Of a stretch of 64,000 nt of DNA, positions 42,850 to 52,066 are shown one piece after another. A program made the position numbers and the translations under genes. Below the pieces are notes generated by a model. It made no database searches. It had not been told where the DNA came from and worked only from the letters and a program-made list of their open reading frames with translations. The stretch is from Bacteroidaceae bacterium (GTDB lineage: Bacteria; Bacteroidota; Bacteroidia; Bacteroidales; Bacteroidaceae), in the NCBI GenBank assembly GCA_017481875.1, contig JAFUOP010000027.1, positions 62,001-126,000 on the forward strand, read 5' to 3'. Every line of letters begins with the position of its first letter. Positions within the stretch are counted from its first letter, which is position 1.

Positions 42850-44339
42850 ATTTTCTCCTTTTCCCACTTTGTGAAGCAGAATGTAAATGACAGCACTCCC
42901 AAAAGAGTGGCACAGAGCAATATTCCTGCAACAAGTTTCGCAAGTGGGTTTGTTATTCCTGAAGTCAAGAATGCTGTTGCAATATAGGTTGCCGCAATAC
43001 AAGTGGTGCACGGTATCAGGTGCCCCTTAATAAATGGCTTTATGGGCATACCGGCATCTTTCTTTGCAATGTATGTTCTAATGAATATGCACAGAATCTC
43101 TTCAACTATAATGCAATAGATTATTCCGTAATAGGGAATTCCGCATTTGTACATTATTAAAGCTGCCGGTAGCGGGAGTATGTGCATTATACCTACGGTG
43201 AGGTGCTGTCGTTTTATCTTACCAACACTCTCCAAAGCTATCTGCTGCCCGATAGATGCTTGGGCTATCAAAGTGATTATGAGAAACCCTCGGCAAAACT
43301 CCAATGTTCCGGTAGGAATCTCTTTGAGCCATATTTGCAGTATGTATGGCATGTTTATGAACAGGGGAATAATTGCTACAGCCAACATAAGTGTGGTAAA
43401 GCGCGATGTGCTGTAAGAATATTTTATGGCATCGCTGTGCCTGCCGGCACCCTCGCTCTTTATAATATGTGGGCGCATAGGGCGCACCACCGAGTTTGCA
43501 AAAAACAAAAGAAAACCGTTTACCTGTTGTGCAACACCATAAGCAGCGTTGTATAGTAATCCAAAGAAACTGTTTAGCAGAACGGCGGCTCCTTGAAAGC
43601 GGGCAATGGAGCAACCGGTGCCTATAAGGTTCCACCCTGCAAAGCTCGTCATCTTTTTTATAAGCCCAAAATCGGTTATCTTGTGCCAGGTGAAATGTGT
43701 TTCATCGTAGTGCTTTCGGCAATACGCTACCTTGCATATAAATGCAAATAGCGAAGCTCCCATTATCATAAAAGCATATATGGTGAGCCTGTTTGAAGGA
43801 ATAAATAAAATGGCTATGGCTGCCATTAGTTTTATTGTTACATCGAGGATATTTATGCCGGCTATCATAAAAATGTCTTCGTATGCATTCATTGCACCTT
43901 CAAATGGCACCGATAGCACGGTGAATGTAACACCCCCTGCCATGCATAGCAACACAATAAGTGCACTTGCACGCGTTTGGGCAGGAATGTCCAACCAATG
44001 CTCCACAGCGGGCACTCCAATTGCGAGCAGTATGCCCACTGAGATGGCTGCAATAGTGGTGTGTATGACAATGCTGTTGTAAAACGCCTCGCTTGTCCCT
44101 GCTTTGTTGCCTTTGCCCATATAAAACGACATAAATCGCTGCGTGGAGGCTGCCATAGCCACATTTATAAACGAGAAAAGTGCTACTATGTTGGCAATGA
44201 GTGCATATACGGCATAGTCCTCTTTCCCAAGTGCTTGTAATGCAAAGCGTGTCCCAAGCAACGTAACAGCCATTGAGACAAGCATATTCGCATATAGTGA
44301 AATGCTGTTTATGGCTATTTTGTTTGTTTTGCTCAACAT
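42810..44339 (-). CDS. Wzx-type polysaccharide flippase (MATE/MOP superfamily)
   Basis: A 509-residue protein with about 14 membrane helices, beginning NKIAINSISLYANMLVSMAV, with the usual N-terminal LGTRFALQALGKEDYAVYAL. It moves lipid-linked oligosaccharides across the inner membrane. It runs against the polymerase gene, with which it shares 40 bases at the 3' ends. Its start overlaps the pyruvyltransferase stop by 7 bases, so it is in that leftward transcript. Confidence 0.85.
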   Translation of the reverse strand: MLSKTNKIAINSISLYANMLVSMAVTLLGTRFALQALGKEDYAVYALIANIVALFSFINVAMAASTQRFMSFYMGKGNKAGTSEAFYNSIVIHTTIAAISVGILLAIGVPAVEHWLDIPAQTRASALIVLLCMAGGVTFTVLSVPFEGAMNAYEDIFMIAGINILDVTIKLMAAIAILFIPSNRLTIYAFMIMGASLFAFICKVAYCRKHYDETHFTWHKITDFGLIKKMTSFAGWNLIGTGCSIARFQGAAVLLNSFFGLLYNAAYGVAQQVNGFLLFFANSVVRPMRPHIIKSEGAGRHSDAIKYSYSTSRFTTLMLAVAIIPLFINMPYILQIWLKEIPTGTLEFCRGFLIITLIAQASIGQQIALESVGKIKRQHLTVGIMHILPLPAALIMYKCGIPYYGIIYCIIVEEILCIFIRTYIAKKDAGMPIKPFIKGHLIPCTTCIAATYIATAFLTSGITNPLAKLVAGILLCATLLGVLSFTFCFTKWEKEKIYSLFRSILSRKL

Positions 44340-45586
44340 TGTTCTGTTTCCTTAATATATTCGACAAGCTTGTTGAAGCCGTTGTTGGCTATTGTGCGCG
44401 CTTTTTCTTGGGCTTGCTCGTCGGGCGTTATATTGTGTGTCATGTCTATTATGCGGTCGATGAATTTGTCAATTTTTTCATCGGTGATTTCATTCCCATC
44501 AAATAGGTCGTGTATGTTTATATCTTGTTTTCCAAGCATGTCGGTTACTCCTTTCATTTTATGCTCATAACATAATGAAACAAAGGGCCTTGCTTGGTTA
44601 ATGGAGAATATTATGGAATGGTAGCGTGCACCAATTAGAAATTTTGATTTTGAGATAATTCCTTGTTGTATATTAGAGCCATATTTCTCCTCTAAAACGG
44701 CAATACGTTCCGGCTGCTTGCTTGCATTCTTTATTTTGCAAAAATATTTGTATCCATCGGGCAAACTTGCAGAATATCCATAATTGGTGGTTTGTGGAAG
44801 CATTGCAATCTTGTATGTTGGATATTCATCTAATAGCCTGTTTGTCAGCTTTGTCCAAAACTTGGAAAAGATTTCATACCCATAACAATTGAAATCGTGG
44901 TGCCAAGCCAATGAATTGGGTACAAGTGTTATGTATTCATTGTTGCCAATCTCATTCTTGAAAGAATTGGGTGCTTCCTCGGGGGTGTAATACAAGAATG
45001 CAGAATCTATGGTGTGTACAACCGGAATTCCCAGCTCCTTTGCAAGTTGCTGCGATTTATTATCGCGCAGAGATACAAAATTAAAACCCGATAATAGTTC
45101 AATGCTTTTTTTCTTAAAAAGTCTGTTGAAGATGGTTTTTGTGGGGAATGGCCCAATCGAACGTGCAAAATATATGATTTTTTTGTTCATCTCTTTTGCT
45201 AAATTGAGCAGCCCGATGTGTACCCAGTTCTGAAAACCGCCCATATCTATGCCACCGGGTGCACACACGATATAATCGGCTTCTGCATATAGCTTTCTTA
45301 TTTTTTTTATAATAGGCAATGTCGCCAGTAACCAAGGCATATTAAACATCATAAATAACTTAATCATGCGGTGTGGCGCAAACAGTTTGTGGCGCACAGG
45401 TATATTTATGTATTTAACATTAGCTCTATTTACCCGCATATCATCAACCTCAATCGGGAGTTTCTCAAAAAAAAGAACCTCTATGGAGGCATTGGGGAAA
45501 CTATCGGCCAATCTGTTTATAAAACCTCTGTGAGCCGATTCGTCGCCTCTGTTGTTTACAGGTTGTTCTATTAATAAAAATTTCAT
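44333..45586 (-). CDS. Polysaccharide pyruvyltransferase family protein
   Basis: A 417-residue protein with the PS_pyruv_trans layout: an N-terminal NRGDESAHRGF, the ICAPGGIDMGGF glycine-rich turn and a second half with SKFLIGARYHSIIFSINQARP and CYEHKMKGVTDML (family His-Ser and later acidic residues). It adds a pyruvate ketal to a sugar of the polymer, giving negative charge. It sits 10 bases behind the FrhB-like gene, a pair seen in many polysaccharide loci. Confidence 0.85.
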   Translation of the reverse strand: MKFLLIEQPVNNRGDESAHRGFINRLADSFPNASIEVLFFEKLPIEVDDMRVNRANVKYINIPVRHKLFAPHRMIKLFMMFNMPWLLATLPIIKKIRKLYAEADYIVCAPGGIDMGGFQNWVHIGLLNLAKEMNKKIIYFARSIGPFPTKTIFNRLFKKKSIELLSGFNFVSLRDNKSQQLAKELGIPVVHTIDSAFLYYTPEEAPNSFKNEIGNNEYITLVPNSLAWHHDFNCYGYEIFSKFWTKLTNRLLDEYPTYKIAMLPQTTNYGYSASLPDGYKYFCKIKNASKQPERIAVLEEKYGSNIQQGIISKSKFLIGARYHSIIFSINQARPFVSLCYEHKMKGVTDMLGKQDINIHDLFDGNEITDEKIDKFIDRIIDMTHNITPDEQAQEKARTIANNGFNKLVEYIKETEQC

Positions 45587-45596
45587 GTTTTTTATC

Positions 45597-46562
45597 TTAA
45601 AATGAACTTATTTTATGTAATATACGATACATTCCTTTGTAAAGGCAGCAGTGTGCTGCAAATAGTATGTTTGAAGATAATACAACTTTTTTGTATAGGG
45701 GGTGCTGAATTATGGCTTTTATGAATTTTGTAAACCGTTTATGCTTCAGATTGTAGTTTTTCCTTATTAAAGTACCGGCTTGGGAGCGTATAAAATTCTG
45801 TTTGTCGCTCTTTTCATACGATATTAGGCCTTTGTTGTGCATCTCTGTCAGTATAGCAGCTATTCTGCCACTTTTTATGTAGCACATACTGCGCCCGTCG
45901 GTTTGTGAGTTTAGTGAATCAATGCCCCAAGGATCGGCAAGCTGAATGTCTGAATTGGTTCCTTTGTCGGTGCCGCAAAAGAAACATCGAGGTTGAATAA
46001 AAAGGTGAGAGTGAAAAATTTTAGTCCACAAGGAGTTGTTGTTGTGGTAGAATATCTCTTTTTTATCTTTTGTGGTTATTCTTATGCCACCGGGCCAGCC
46101 GCCCCCACGGTATTTGATGTTTAATATCTCGTTAGGGCTTATTCCTGCACGTTTTACTAAATACTGCGTGGCCTCAATGGATTGTTGAGATGAGCAGGTG
46201 AGTTCAAAAACGTATGCCTTAATGTTGGCTTTCTCAAGCAGGTTTAATATCGGGGTAACTTGGCAGGGTAGGGCAAAACAGGCGAATGGAGGTTCTATTT
46301 TGCTGATGTTTTCTTTAATAAACTTTACAAGGCTTATTTCGTGATAGATACTGCCCGATACATTGTAGTCGTTTATATCATTTATTATGTATGGCGCGTA
46401 TTCTAGATTTTCGGGCTGGTACTTAAATGATATTGTGGATTTAATCCGTTGGGTATTAAATAAGTAGTATATTATTGCACTTCCTACCCCTCCCGATGTG
46501 GCATTGTGTCTTGTGCCGGTGTCGGTAGAATGTGCTATTAATATATCTCCGGATTTTACCAT
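45597..46562 (-). CDS. FrhB-like (coenzyme F420 hydrogenase/dehydrogenase beta-subunit family) protein
   Basis: A 321-residue protein. It shows TGTRHNATSGGVGSAI near the start, PPFACFALPCQVTPIL, GGGWPGGIRI and RCFFCGTDKGTNSDIQLADP, all features of the FrhB family. Members usually begin with a ferredoxin-type domain holding two CxxCxxCxxxC motifs; here the protein begins after where it would be, so that part is missing. The single CxxC (RCFFCG) stays. In polysaccharide loci such proteins occur beside pyruvyltransferases and have no proven reaction. I see no upstream remnant of the missing domain. Confidence 0.75.
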   Translation of the reverse strand: MVKSGDILIAHSTDTGTRHNATSGGVGSAIIYYLFNTQRIKSTISFKYQPENLEYAPYIINDINDYNVSGSIYHEISLVKFIKENISKIEPPFACFALPCQVTPILNLLEKANIKAYVFELTCSSQQSIEATQYLVKRAGISPNEILNIKYRGGGWPGGIRITTKDKKEIFYHNNNSLWTKIFHSHLFIQPRCFFCGTDKGTNSDIQLADPWGIDSLNSQTDGRSMCYIKSGRIAAILTEMHNKGLISYEKSDKQNFIRSQAGTLIRKNYNLKHKRFTKFIKAIIQHPLYKKVVLSSNILFAAHCCLYKGMYRILHKISSF

Positions 46563-46847
46563 AACGTGTTTTTTAATATATAGTCATTGGGGCAAGTTAA
46601 AATCGGTGCTGCTCGCCAAGCCTATGTTTGCTTCTAGTATAATGCAAAGATAATCTTTTTTTATGATAATGATTGTGTTATATGCTATTTTTCATTGTCT
46701 GAATAATTTAAATCTTTTTTATGTCCGATTTAATGTAAAAAAGCAGTGTCGTTTCCAATAAATTTGTAAATTTGTATATGAATTGCAAGAATAGCATTCA
46801 TATTTAGTATATTTAAATTGCTTTAATGTGTTAATGTAGCTGTGTTT
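46563..46847. other. Intergenic between divergent FrhB-like and Wzi genes
   Basis: A 285-base AT-rich gap between divergent genes. Two overlapping TAAATTTG sequences at 46759-46766 and 46767-46774 could be -7 elements for the rightward genes, with no convincing -33 partner. No gene seen. Confidence 0.45.
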
Positions 46848-48440
46848 ATGTGCATTGGAAATCGTTTATTATATGTCGTAGTTTTCTTCCTATTGGCTTT
46901 GAATTCTTTTTCGCAGAGACAGTCTGTTACATATTTCACACAGTTTAATACCGTTTTCTCTTCGGGCGATTATGCCCCATTCTGGCTCACTGCCAACAGG
47001 CAGGGCATCTCGTCGGTGAGCGAAAATAGCGGGTATGCCCGTTTTGGGCTCTCTGTGGCAAAGCCTTTTAGCAATAAAGATTATAAATGGGCAGTCGCTG
47101 CCGATGCGGTCGCCGGGTATAACCAGGAAAGTGCAGTGAGGCTGCAACAGCTCTATGCCGACTTGTCCTGGCGTTGGCTGAATCTCTCTTTGGGTAAAAA
47201 GGAGAGAGTGGGGGAGTTGTCGGGGCGCAGTGTAATTGCCGGGCTTGCTGAAAATGAAGTTGCAGCCCTTATGCCACAGTCTCAAATTAATGGTTTGCAG
47301 GAACTTGGTACGGGTGGGCTTGCTTATAGCGGGAATAGTGCTCCCATTCCACAATTGCGTTTGGAAGTTCCGCAGTATGTGAGTATTCCACGGACTGCCG
47401 GCTGGTTGCAGGTAAAGGGTCATTTGGCCTATGGCTTTTTTGCCGATGGCGGTTTTCAGGAGAATTTCACGCAAGGGAATATTTATACCCGTTATGCAAA
47501 GAATGTGTTGTATCATAGCAAGGCTATGTTTATAAAAGTGGGCAAGCCGCAGAAGTTTCCTTTGTCGTTTGAGGGTGGGCTGGAAATGTACACGCAGTTT
47601 GGTGGTGATGTTTATATGCAGGGCCGTGGAAAAGTAATATCAATGCCCAAAGGTCCCAAGGAGTATTTAAAGGCGTTTATTCCATTAAGTGGTGGCGATG
47701 ATACTCCCGATACCGAGCAAACTAATATATCGGGTAATCAATTGGGAAATTGGCATTTAGCGGTTACGCTACATACAAGCCCGGTGGATTTCACCCTCTA
47801 TGGCCAGCACTATTTCGAGGATTTTTCGCAACTGTTCTTCTTTGAGTATCAGAGCGACCGCGACGGTGATAGGAACCTTATATACTACCCGTGGAAAGAT
47901 ATTCTTTTGGGAATAAATGTGAATAACAAAAGCTCGGTGATGTCATTTATATCAAATGTGCGTTATGAGTATCTTTCTACATACAACCAAAGCGGTGCAG
48001 GCTACAACGACCCGGGCCCATACTTCAAGGAGCAAATGGACGGGCTGGACAATTACTATAATCACGGAATATATTCGGGCTGGCACAATTATGGTATGGG
48101 TGTAGGTAACCCGCTTGTGTTGTCGCCTGTGTATAACAAAAATGGCAGTATGTTTTTTGCCGGTAATCGTCTTAAAGCTCACAATGTTGGTGTTAATGGT
48201 GCTTTTGGCAGCAAAACAATGTTGGTGTATAAACTGCAATATACTTACAGTGAAAATTGGGGTACATATATAAACCCATTTGCGAGTAAAAGATATACAA
48301 CCTCTTTGCTTGCCGATATTTCGCTGCTGCGTGGAAAGGGTGGTTGGGCTGCAACTCTGTCCGTTGCCTACGATAAGAGTAACTGGATTGGCGAGAATGT
48401 GGGCTTTATGCTCTCGTTCTCAAAAGTGGGAATATTTTAA
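46848..48440 (+). CDS. Wzi-type capsule assembly outer-membrane protein
   Basis: A 530-residue protein. ATG 46848 is preferred to GTG 46842. A signal peptide is followed by a long run of amphipathic strands forming a beta-barrel (aromatic-rich pairs such as YAPFWLTANRQGI, WRWLNLSLGKKERV, KMLVYKLQYTYSE) and a C-terminal outer-membrane ending with Phe. TANRQGI is typical of the family. Wzi holds exported polymer on the cell surface or shapes the capsule. Followed 12 bases later by a small lipoprotein. Confidence 0.85.
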   Translation: MCIGNRLLYVVVFFLLALNSFSQRQSVTYFTQFNTVFSSGDYAPFWLTANRQGISSVSENSGYARFGLSVAKPFSNKDYKWAVAADAVAGYNQESAVRLQQLYADLSWRWLNLSLGKKERVGELSGRSVIAGLAENEVAALMPQSQINGLQELGTGGLAYSGNSAPIPQLRLEVPQYVSIPRTAGWLQVKGHLAYGFFADGGFQENFTQGNIYTRYAKNVLYHSKAMFIKVGKPQKFPLSFEGGLEMYTQFGGDVYMQGRGKVISMPKGPKEYLKAFIPLSGGDDTPDTEQTNISGNQLGNWHLAVTLHTSPVDFTLYGQHYFEDFSQLFFFEYQSDRDGDRNLIYYPWKDILLGINVNNKSSVMSFISNVRYEYLSTYNQSGAGYNDPGPYFKEQMDGLDNYYNHGIYSGWHNYGMGVGNPLVLSPVYNKNGSMFFAGNRLKAHNVGVNGAFGSKTMLVYKLQYTYSENWGTYINPFASKRYTTSLLADISLLRGKGGWAATLSVAYDKSNWIGENVGFMLSFSKVGIF

Positions 48441-48452
48441 TTATAGCGTAAA

Positions 48453-48872
48453 ATGAAAACAATTAAATATATTTTATTTATATCGTTGCTTGTTCTTGCC
48501 TCTTGCGATAAAGCCTTTGAAAATGGTGAACTCGATGGAATGTGGCGTCTCGAAAAGGTGGAGGTGGGGGGCAAAGAAATTTATCCAAGTGATGTCTATT
48601 ACTCGTTCCAACGTCATCTTGTTATGCTTGGTGTGTATAGTGAACAGGCTCCACCGCTTTTGTATATGGCCAATTTCGATTATTCGGCAGGCAAAATAGT
48701 TATGAATAATTTCTATGCGCACCCGGGTATTGAGGGTGAGTGCAACCTGAGTGAGTTGGAAAAGTATTATATATACAATGCAACAGAAACCTTTATGGTA
48801 GATGTGCTAAATGCAGATGTGTTGCTGATGCACACAGCCGACGGCAGAATATATAACTTTAGAAAGTGGTAG
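48453..48872 (+). CDS. Small lipocalin-like lipoprotein
   Basis: A 139-residue lipoprotein with lipobox LASC (Cys 19), followed by a beta-barrel-like domain (GELDGMWRLEKVEVGGKEIY, then a YYSFQRHLVMLGVYSE strand pair). Small lipocalin-like proteins of this layout are common in Bacteroidales. It follows the Wzi gene by 12 bases and probably shares its transcript, so a role at the outer membrane in polymer handling is possible. Confidence 0.7.
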   Translation: MKTIKYILFISLLVLASCDKAFENGELDGMWRLEKVEVGGKEIYPSDVYYSFQRHLVMLGVYSEQAPPLLYMANFDYSAGKIVMNNFYAHPGIEGECNLSELEKYYIYNATETFMVDVLNADVLLMHTADGRIYNFRKW

Positions 48873-48915
48873 CGGTGCTGCGTCTTTGAGTGTTTTTTTT
48901 GCAAGTTCCTTGCTT

Positions 48916-49749
48916 TTATTTTCGGGTTGTTTTGGTGTTGTATATGTTGATAAAACATATTTCAGCCGGAACGTCCTTTTTGTATATCAAGTTGCCTGCT
49001 ATTAATTCAAATACTTTATATATATATCTAAGGCCTAAAATAAGGAAATTTGAGCATATTCCGTGGGTTTTTAATGCTCTGCGGTGGTCGCGCATAATGT
49101 TTTTGTGGCTCTCAATGCCTGCATTGGAAACTCCACCGGCACGCATGGTAACAAAATCGGTGTTCATATACTTTGTGCGTGCTTTGTTTATGTATAATAT
49201 GCGGAGAAGTAGTTCAAAATCGGCTGCCACTTTATATGAAAGGTCGAACCCGCCGGCTTTGTCATAGCAACTTTTGCGACAATAGAAAGAAGGGTGTGCA
49301 GGCATAAAACCCATTCTCATAATTCCGCGGCAGAAAGGCTTTGATGAATAATATCTTGTGCACTTGTTGAGGTTTTCGCTACTTACGTAATGAACATCTC
49401 CGTAAACTGCGTCTATTTCGGGGTTCTGTAACTCATTGTTTACACGCTCCAATATTGTGGTTGTTGTGTAAAAGTCATCGGAATTTAGAATGCCTACAAT
49501 CTCCCCGGTGCAAAGCGCGATGCCTTTGTTCATTGCGTCGTAGAGCCCTTTGTCCCTCTCGCTTATGAACTTTAGTTTGTTGCCGAAAAGGGGTACATAC
49601 TCTTTGACAATCTTTATTGTATCATCGGTCGATGCGCCATCAACTACAATATATTCAATGTCCTTATGTGTCTGCATAAGTACACTCTCAATAGTGTGGC
49701 GTATGGTGCTTGCGCTGTTGTATGTTGCAGTTACGATAGAAATTTTCAT
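48916..49749 (-). CDS. Glycosyltransferase family 2
   Basis: A 277-residue GT-A enzyme: ISIVTATYNSASTIRHTI, then IEYIVVDGASTDDTI and the metal site ILNSDDFYT. The second half (AHPSFYCRKSCYDKAGGFDL and VAADFELLLRI) fits the WcaA-like subgroup that adds a sugar to a lipid-linked acceptor. There is no membrane anchor. It is the only ordinary glycosyltransferase in the locus, so the repeat unit is short or other transferases lie elsewhere. Confidence 0.85.
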   Translation of the reverse strand: MKISIVTATYNSASTIRHTIESVLMQTHKDIEYIVVDGASTDDTIKIVKEYVPLFGNKLKFISERDKGLYDAMNKGIALCTGEIVGILNSDDFYTTTTILERVNNELQNPEIDAVYGDVHYVSSENLNKCTRYYSSKPFCRGIMRMGFMPAHPSFYCRKSCYDKAGGFDLSYKVAADFELLLRILYINKARTKYMNTDFVTMRAGGVSNAGIESHKNIMRDHRRALKTHGICSNFLILGLRYIYKVFELIAGNLIYKKDVPAEICFINIYNTKTTRK

Positions 49750-50233
49750 AGTATGTTTCTCTTCCCCGGTTGCGGTTCGTCTTGTGGTGTTGTTTTGTGA
49801 TTTGATAATATCCTTGTGTTACAAGCTGTTTTTGCCCCGTTGCCGGAAATTTTCACAAAGATAGTTTTTATAAATGAATTTATCGCTCAATTATGCAATT
49901 TTTGTTTCAAAAAGTTTGGCTTTTCTTGTTTTTCTTGTTTGCGTTCTATTAGCGTGTTGTTTTTTAATTAAAATTACGGTTCTCGGAGCAAAAAAGGTGA
50001 ATTTCTGCGTTTTGAACTGAGCTATAACGCATTAAACAGAAAACCTCGGAAATAGTAACAATGGCAATTTAGCAAAGAAACGCAAGGTTATGAAATAGAA
50101 CGGTTGCCAATTCATTACCCGATAATGTAGTAAAGTTTTTCTTTGTGTCGTCACGTTTCATCGTTCTGCGTTAGTTTGCATATCAATGTATAACTCGCTG
50201 ATAACTAATTTTGTAACCAAAAAAGATTAGATT
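49750..50233. other. Intergenic, 484 bases, boundary of the second mobile element
   Basis: No gene seen. It holds a leftward -7 element (CAAAGATA at 49856-49863, reading TATCTTTG) for the GT2 gene and, for the integrase, TAATTTTG at 50206-50213. The left end of the integrative element must be in or near this gap, but the repeated core cannot be identified without the other end. Confidence 0.5.
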
Positions 50234-51442
50234 ATGCGAAGTACATTTAAGGTGCTGTTCTACGTGAACGGAAGCAAGGAGAAAAACGGTATTGTTCCTA
50301 TTATGGGACGAGTGACAATCAACGGTTCTGTGGCTCAATTCAGTTGCAAGCAGAGCATCCATAAAGACCTATGGGATGTGAAAGGCAACCGAGCAAAAGG
50401 CAAGAGTAAAGAATCGAGAGACATCAATTTGGCTTTGGATAACATCAAGGCTCAAATCATCAAACACTACCAACGCATTTCAGATAGAGAAGCATTTGTA
50501 ACTGCCGAAATGGTACGCAATGCCTATCAGGGTATAGGAACAGAGTATGAAACCCTGCTCCGAGCATTTGACAAGGAGAACGAAGCCTTTGCCAAACGAG
50601 TTGGTAAGGATCGTTCTCTGAGTACATATCAAAAGTACCTCACCGTAAGGAAATGTCTGGCGGAATTTATCAAGGTACACTACAAGCGTACTGATATTGC
50701 GATGAATGAACTAACCGAGGATTTCATTCGTGATTATTGCTTGTATCTGAGAAATGAGGTTGGATTGGCTCAATCATCAGTGTGGATATATTCAATACCA
50801 TTGAAGCACATTGTAACCACTGCTCACTATAACGGTAAGATTGCACGCAACCCATTTGCCCAGTACAAGGTTGACCCCGACCACAAGGAGAGAGGTTTTC
50901 TAACCGAAGACGAGTTGCAAGCCTTTACAACGGTTGAATTGAACAATCCCGATTTGGAGTTGGCAAGAGATTTATTCGTGTTCGGCTGTTGGACGGGTAT
51001 ATCATTCATAGACATCAAGAATCTGACAACGGAGAATATCTCAATATTGGGCGGTTCACCTTGGATAGTATCAAAGCGACAAAAGACAGGTGTCCCGTTC
51101 CAAATCAAATTGATGGATATACCTATGCAGATTATCAAGCGATACGAGCCATACAGAATAAGCAATACCCTTTTCAACATCGGTAGCCACGACACCATAA
51201 ACAAACGCATCAAGGAGGTAGCCAAAATGTGCGGTATTAAGAAGCGAACTTCGTTCCATCTGAGTAGGCATACATTCGCAGTGTTAGCCTTGAACTATGG
51301 TATGCCGATAGAGAGTGTAAGCAAGATACTCGGACATACGAATATTACGACAACTCAGATTTACGCAAAGGTTACCAATACCAAACTTGAATACGATATA
51401 TCGATGTTTGAGGATAGAGTTAGCGGAAGATTTGCCATTTAA
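50234..51442 (+). CDS. Tyrosine recombinase of Bacteroidetes mobile elements
   Basis: A 402-residue integrase. The N-terminal Arm-type domain (STFKVLFYVNGSKEKNG) and SAM-like domain (SLSTYQKYLTVRKCLAEFI) precede the catalytic domain. Residues visible are HLSRHTFA (His, Arg), LGHTNITTTQIYAKV (His, Tyr) and KRQKTG. The first arginine of the family (usually TGLR) is replaced in CWTGISFIDI, a variant known in CTn-type integrases. It drives integration of the defence island. The 129-residue gene follows 12 bases later. Confidence 0.9.
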   Translation: MRSTFKVLFYVNGSKEKNGIVPIMGRVTINGSVAQFSCKQSIHKDLWDVKGNRAKGKSKESRDINLALDNIKAQIIKHYQRISDREAFVTAEMVRNAYQGIGTEYETLLRAFDKENEAFAKRVGKDRSLSTYQKYLTVRKCLAEFIKVHYKRTDIAMNELTEDFIRDYCLYLRNEVGLAQSSVWIYSIPLKHIVTTAHYNGKIARNPFAQYKVDPDHKERGFLTEDELQAFTTVELNNPDLELARDLFVFGCWTGISFIDIKNLTTENISILGGSPWIVSKRQKTGVPFQIKLMDIPMQIIKRYEPYRISNTLFNIGSHDTINKRIKEVAKMCGIKKRTSFHLSRHTFAVLALNYGMPIESVSKILGHTNITTTQIYAKVTNTKLEYDISMFEDRVSGRFAI

Positions 51443-51454
51443 TAATGTATAGGT

Positions 51455-51844
51455 ATGAAACGAGCTATTGTAACAATTAGCGAAAGTGGCAGAGTGAATA
51501 TTCCAAGTGGTAATATTTGGGTGTCTGAAATGGAATTGATGGAGTTATTCGGGGTGATAGCCCCGACACTCCGAGCTGCTATCAGAGCAATATATATGAG
51601 TGGAACACTTACCCTTGCATCTACCCAACGATACGATGTTGCCACTCCTACAAGTTGGGCAACATTCTATAATCTTGAAGTGGTCATTGCTCTTGCATTC
51701 AGGTTGAACACCTATGAGGCGAGCAGAATAAGGCAAAAGGTGTTGGAAAGTTTAACTCAACGGAAGATGGAAGTGTTCAACTTATTCTTTACACTAAAGA
51801 GTGGCGGAAACGACAATTTTTGCCACATAGAACGAAATAATTAG
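51455..51844 (+). CDS. Mobile-element hypothetical protein downstream of integrase
   Basis: A 129-residue protein of a type often found directly after Bacteroidales integrases. It begins RAIVTISESGRVNIPSGNIW, then a possible DNA-binding helix pair (SEMELMELFGVIAPTLRAAI) and SWATFYNLEVVIALAFRLNT. It could help excision or regulate the island, but neither is shown. It lies before the repeat-containing promoter region of the defence operon. Confidence 0.6.
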   Translation: MKRAIVTISESGRVNIPSGNIWVSEMELMELFGVIAPTLRAAIRAIYMSGTLTLASTQRYDVATPTSWATFYNLEVVIALAFRLNTYEASRIRQKVLESLTQRKMEVFNLFFTLKSGGNDNFCHIERNN

Positions 51845-51916
51845 CAATGAGCTTGCAATAATCATCATAAAATGATTATAACGGTAATTGTATTTCAATG
51901 TATTAATTCTGTTTTA

Positions 51917-52000
51917 CCGAACAAATTAATGCCGAATTACCGAAAAGCAAATTGACTAAACATCAAACTTCCGAACAAATTTAAGCCAAATTGCCGAAAA
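51917..52000 (+). repeat. Two 30-bp direct repeats upstream of the defence promoter
   Basis: Copies at 51917-51946 and 51971-52000 match at 26 of 30 positions, start 54 bases apart (about five helical turns), and both begin CCGAACAAAT and end CCGAAAA. The second ends 10 bases before the -33 box. The spacing on one face of the helix fits an operator or enhancer site for a regulator. Confidence 0.75.
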
Positions 52001-52010
52001 AAATCACCCC

Positions 52011-52045
52011 TTTTTGCCGAATATAGAATTAATTAATTACCTTTG
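52011..52045 (+). promoter_or_regulatory. Promoter of the defence operon
   Basis: TTTTTG at 52011-52016, a 21-base spacer and TACCTTTG at 52038-52045, a full match. The transcription start would be near 52052, giving a leader of about 15 bases before the first gene. Confidence 0.75.
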
Positions 52046-52066
52046 TAGTAGTAAATGCTTTAATTT

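Larger units (their letters stand above)
51845..52066. other. Regulatory region before the defence operon
   Basis: Holds the two 30-base repeats and the promoter listed separately. No gene. Confidence 0.7.

Noticed and set aside
41674..44339. Overlap of Wzy and Wzx genes as a sequencing error
   Set aside because: Both frames stay open with sensible membrane C-termini across the 40-base convergent overlap, so it is taken as real.
51917..52000. Two 30-bp repeats as a minimal CRISPR array
   Set aside because: Only two imperfect copies, the 24-base interval is not spacer-like, the repeats are not palindromic in the usual way and no cas genes are near.
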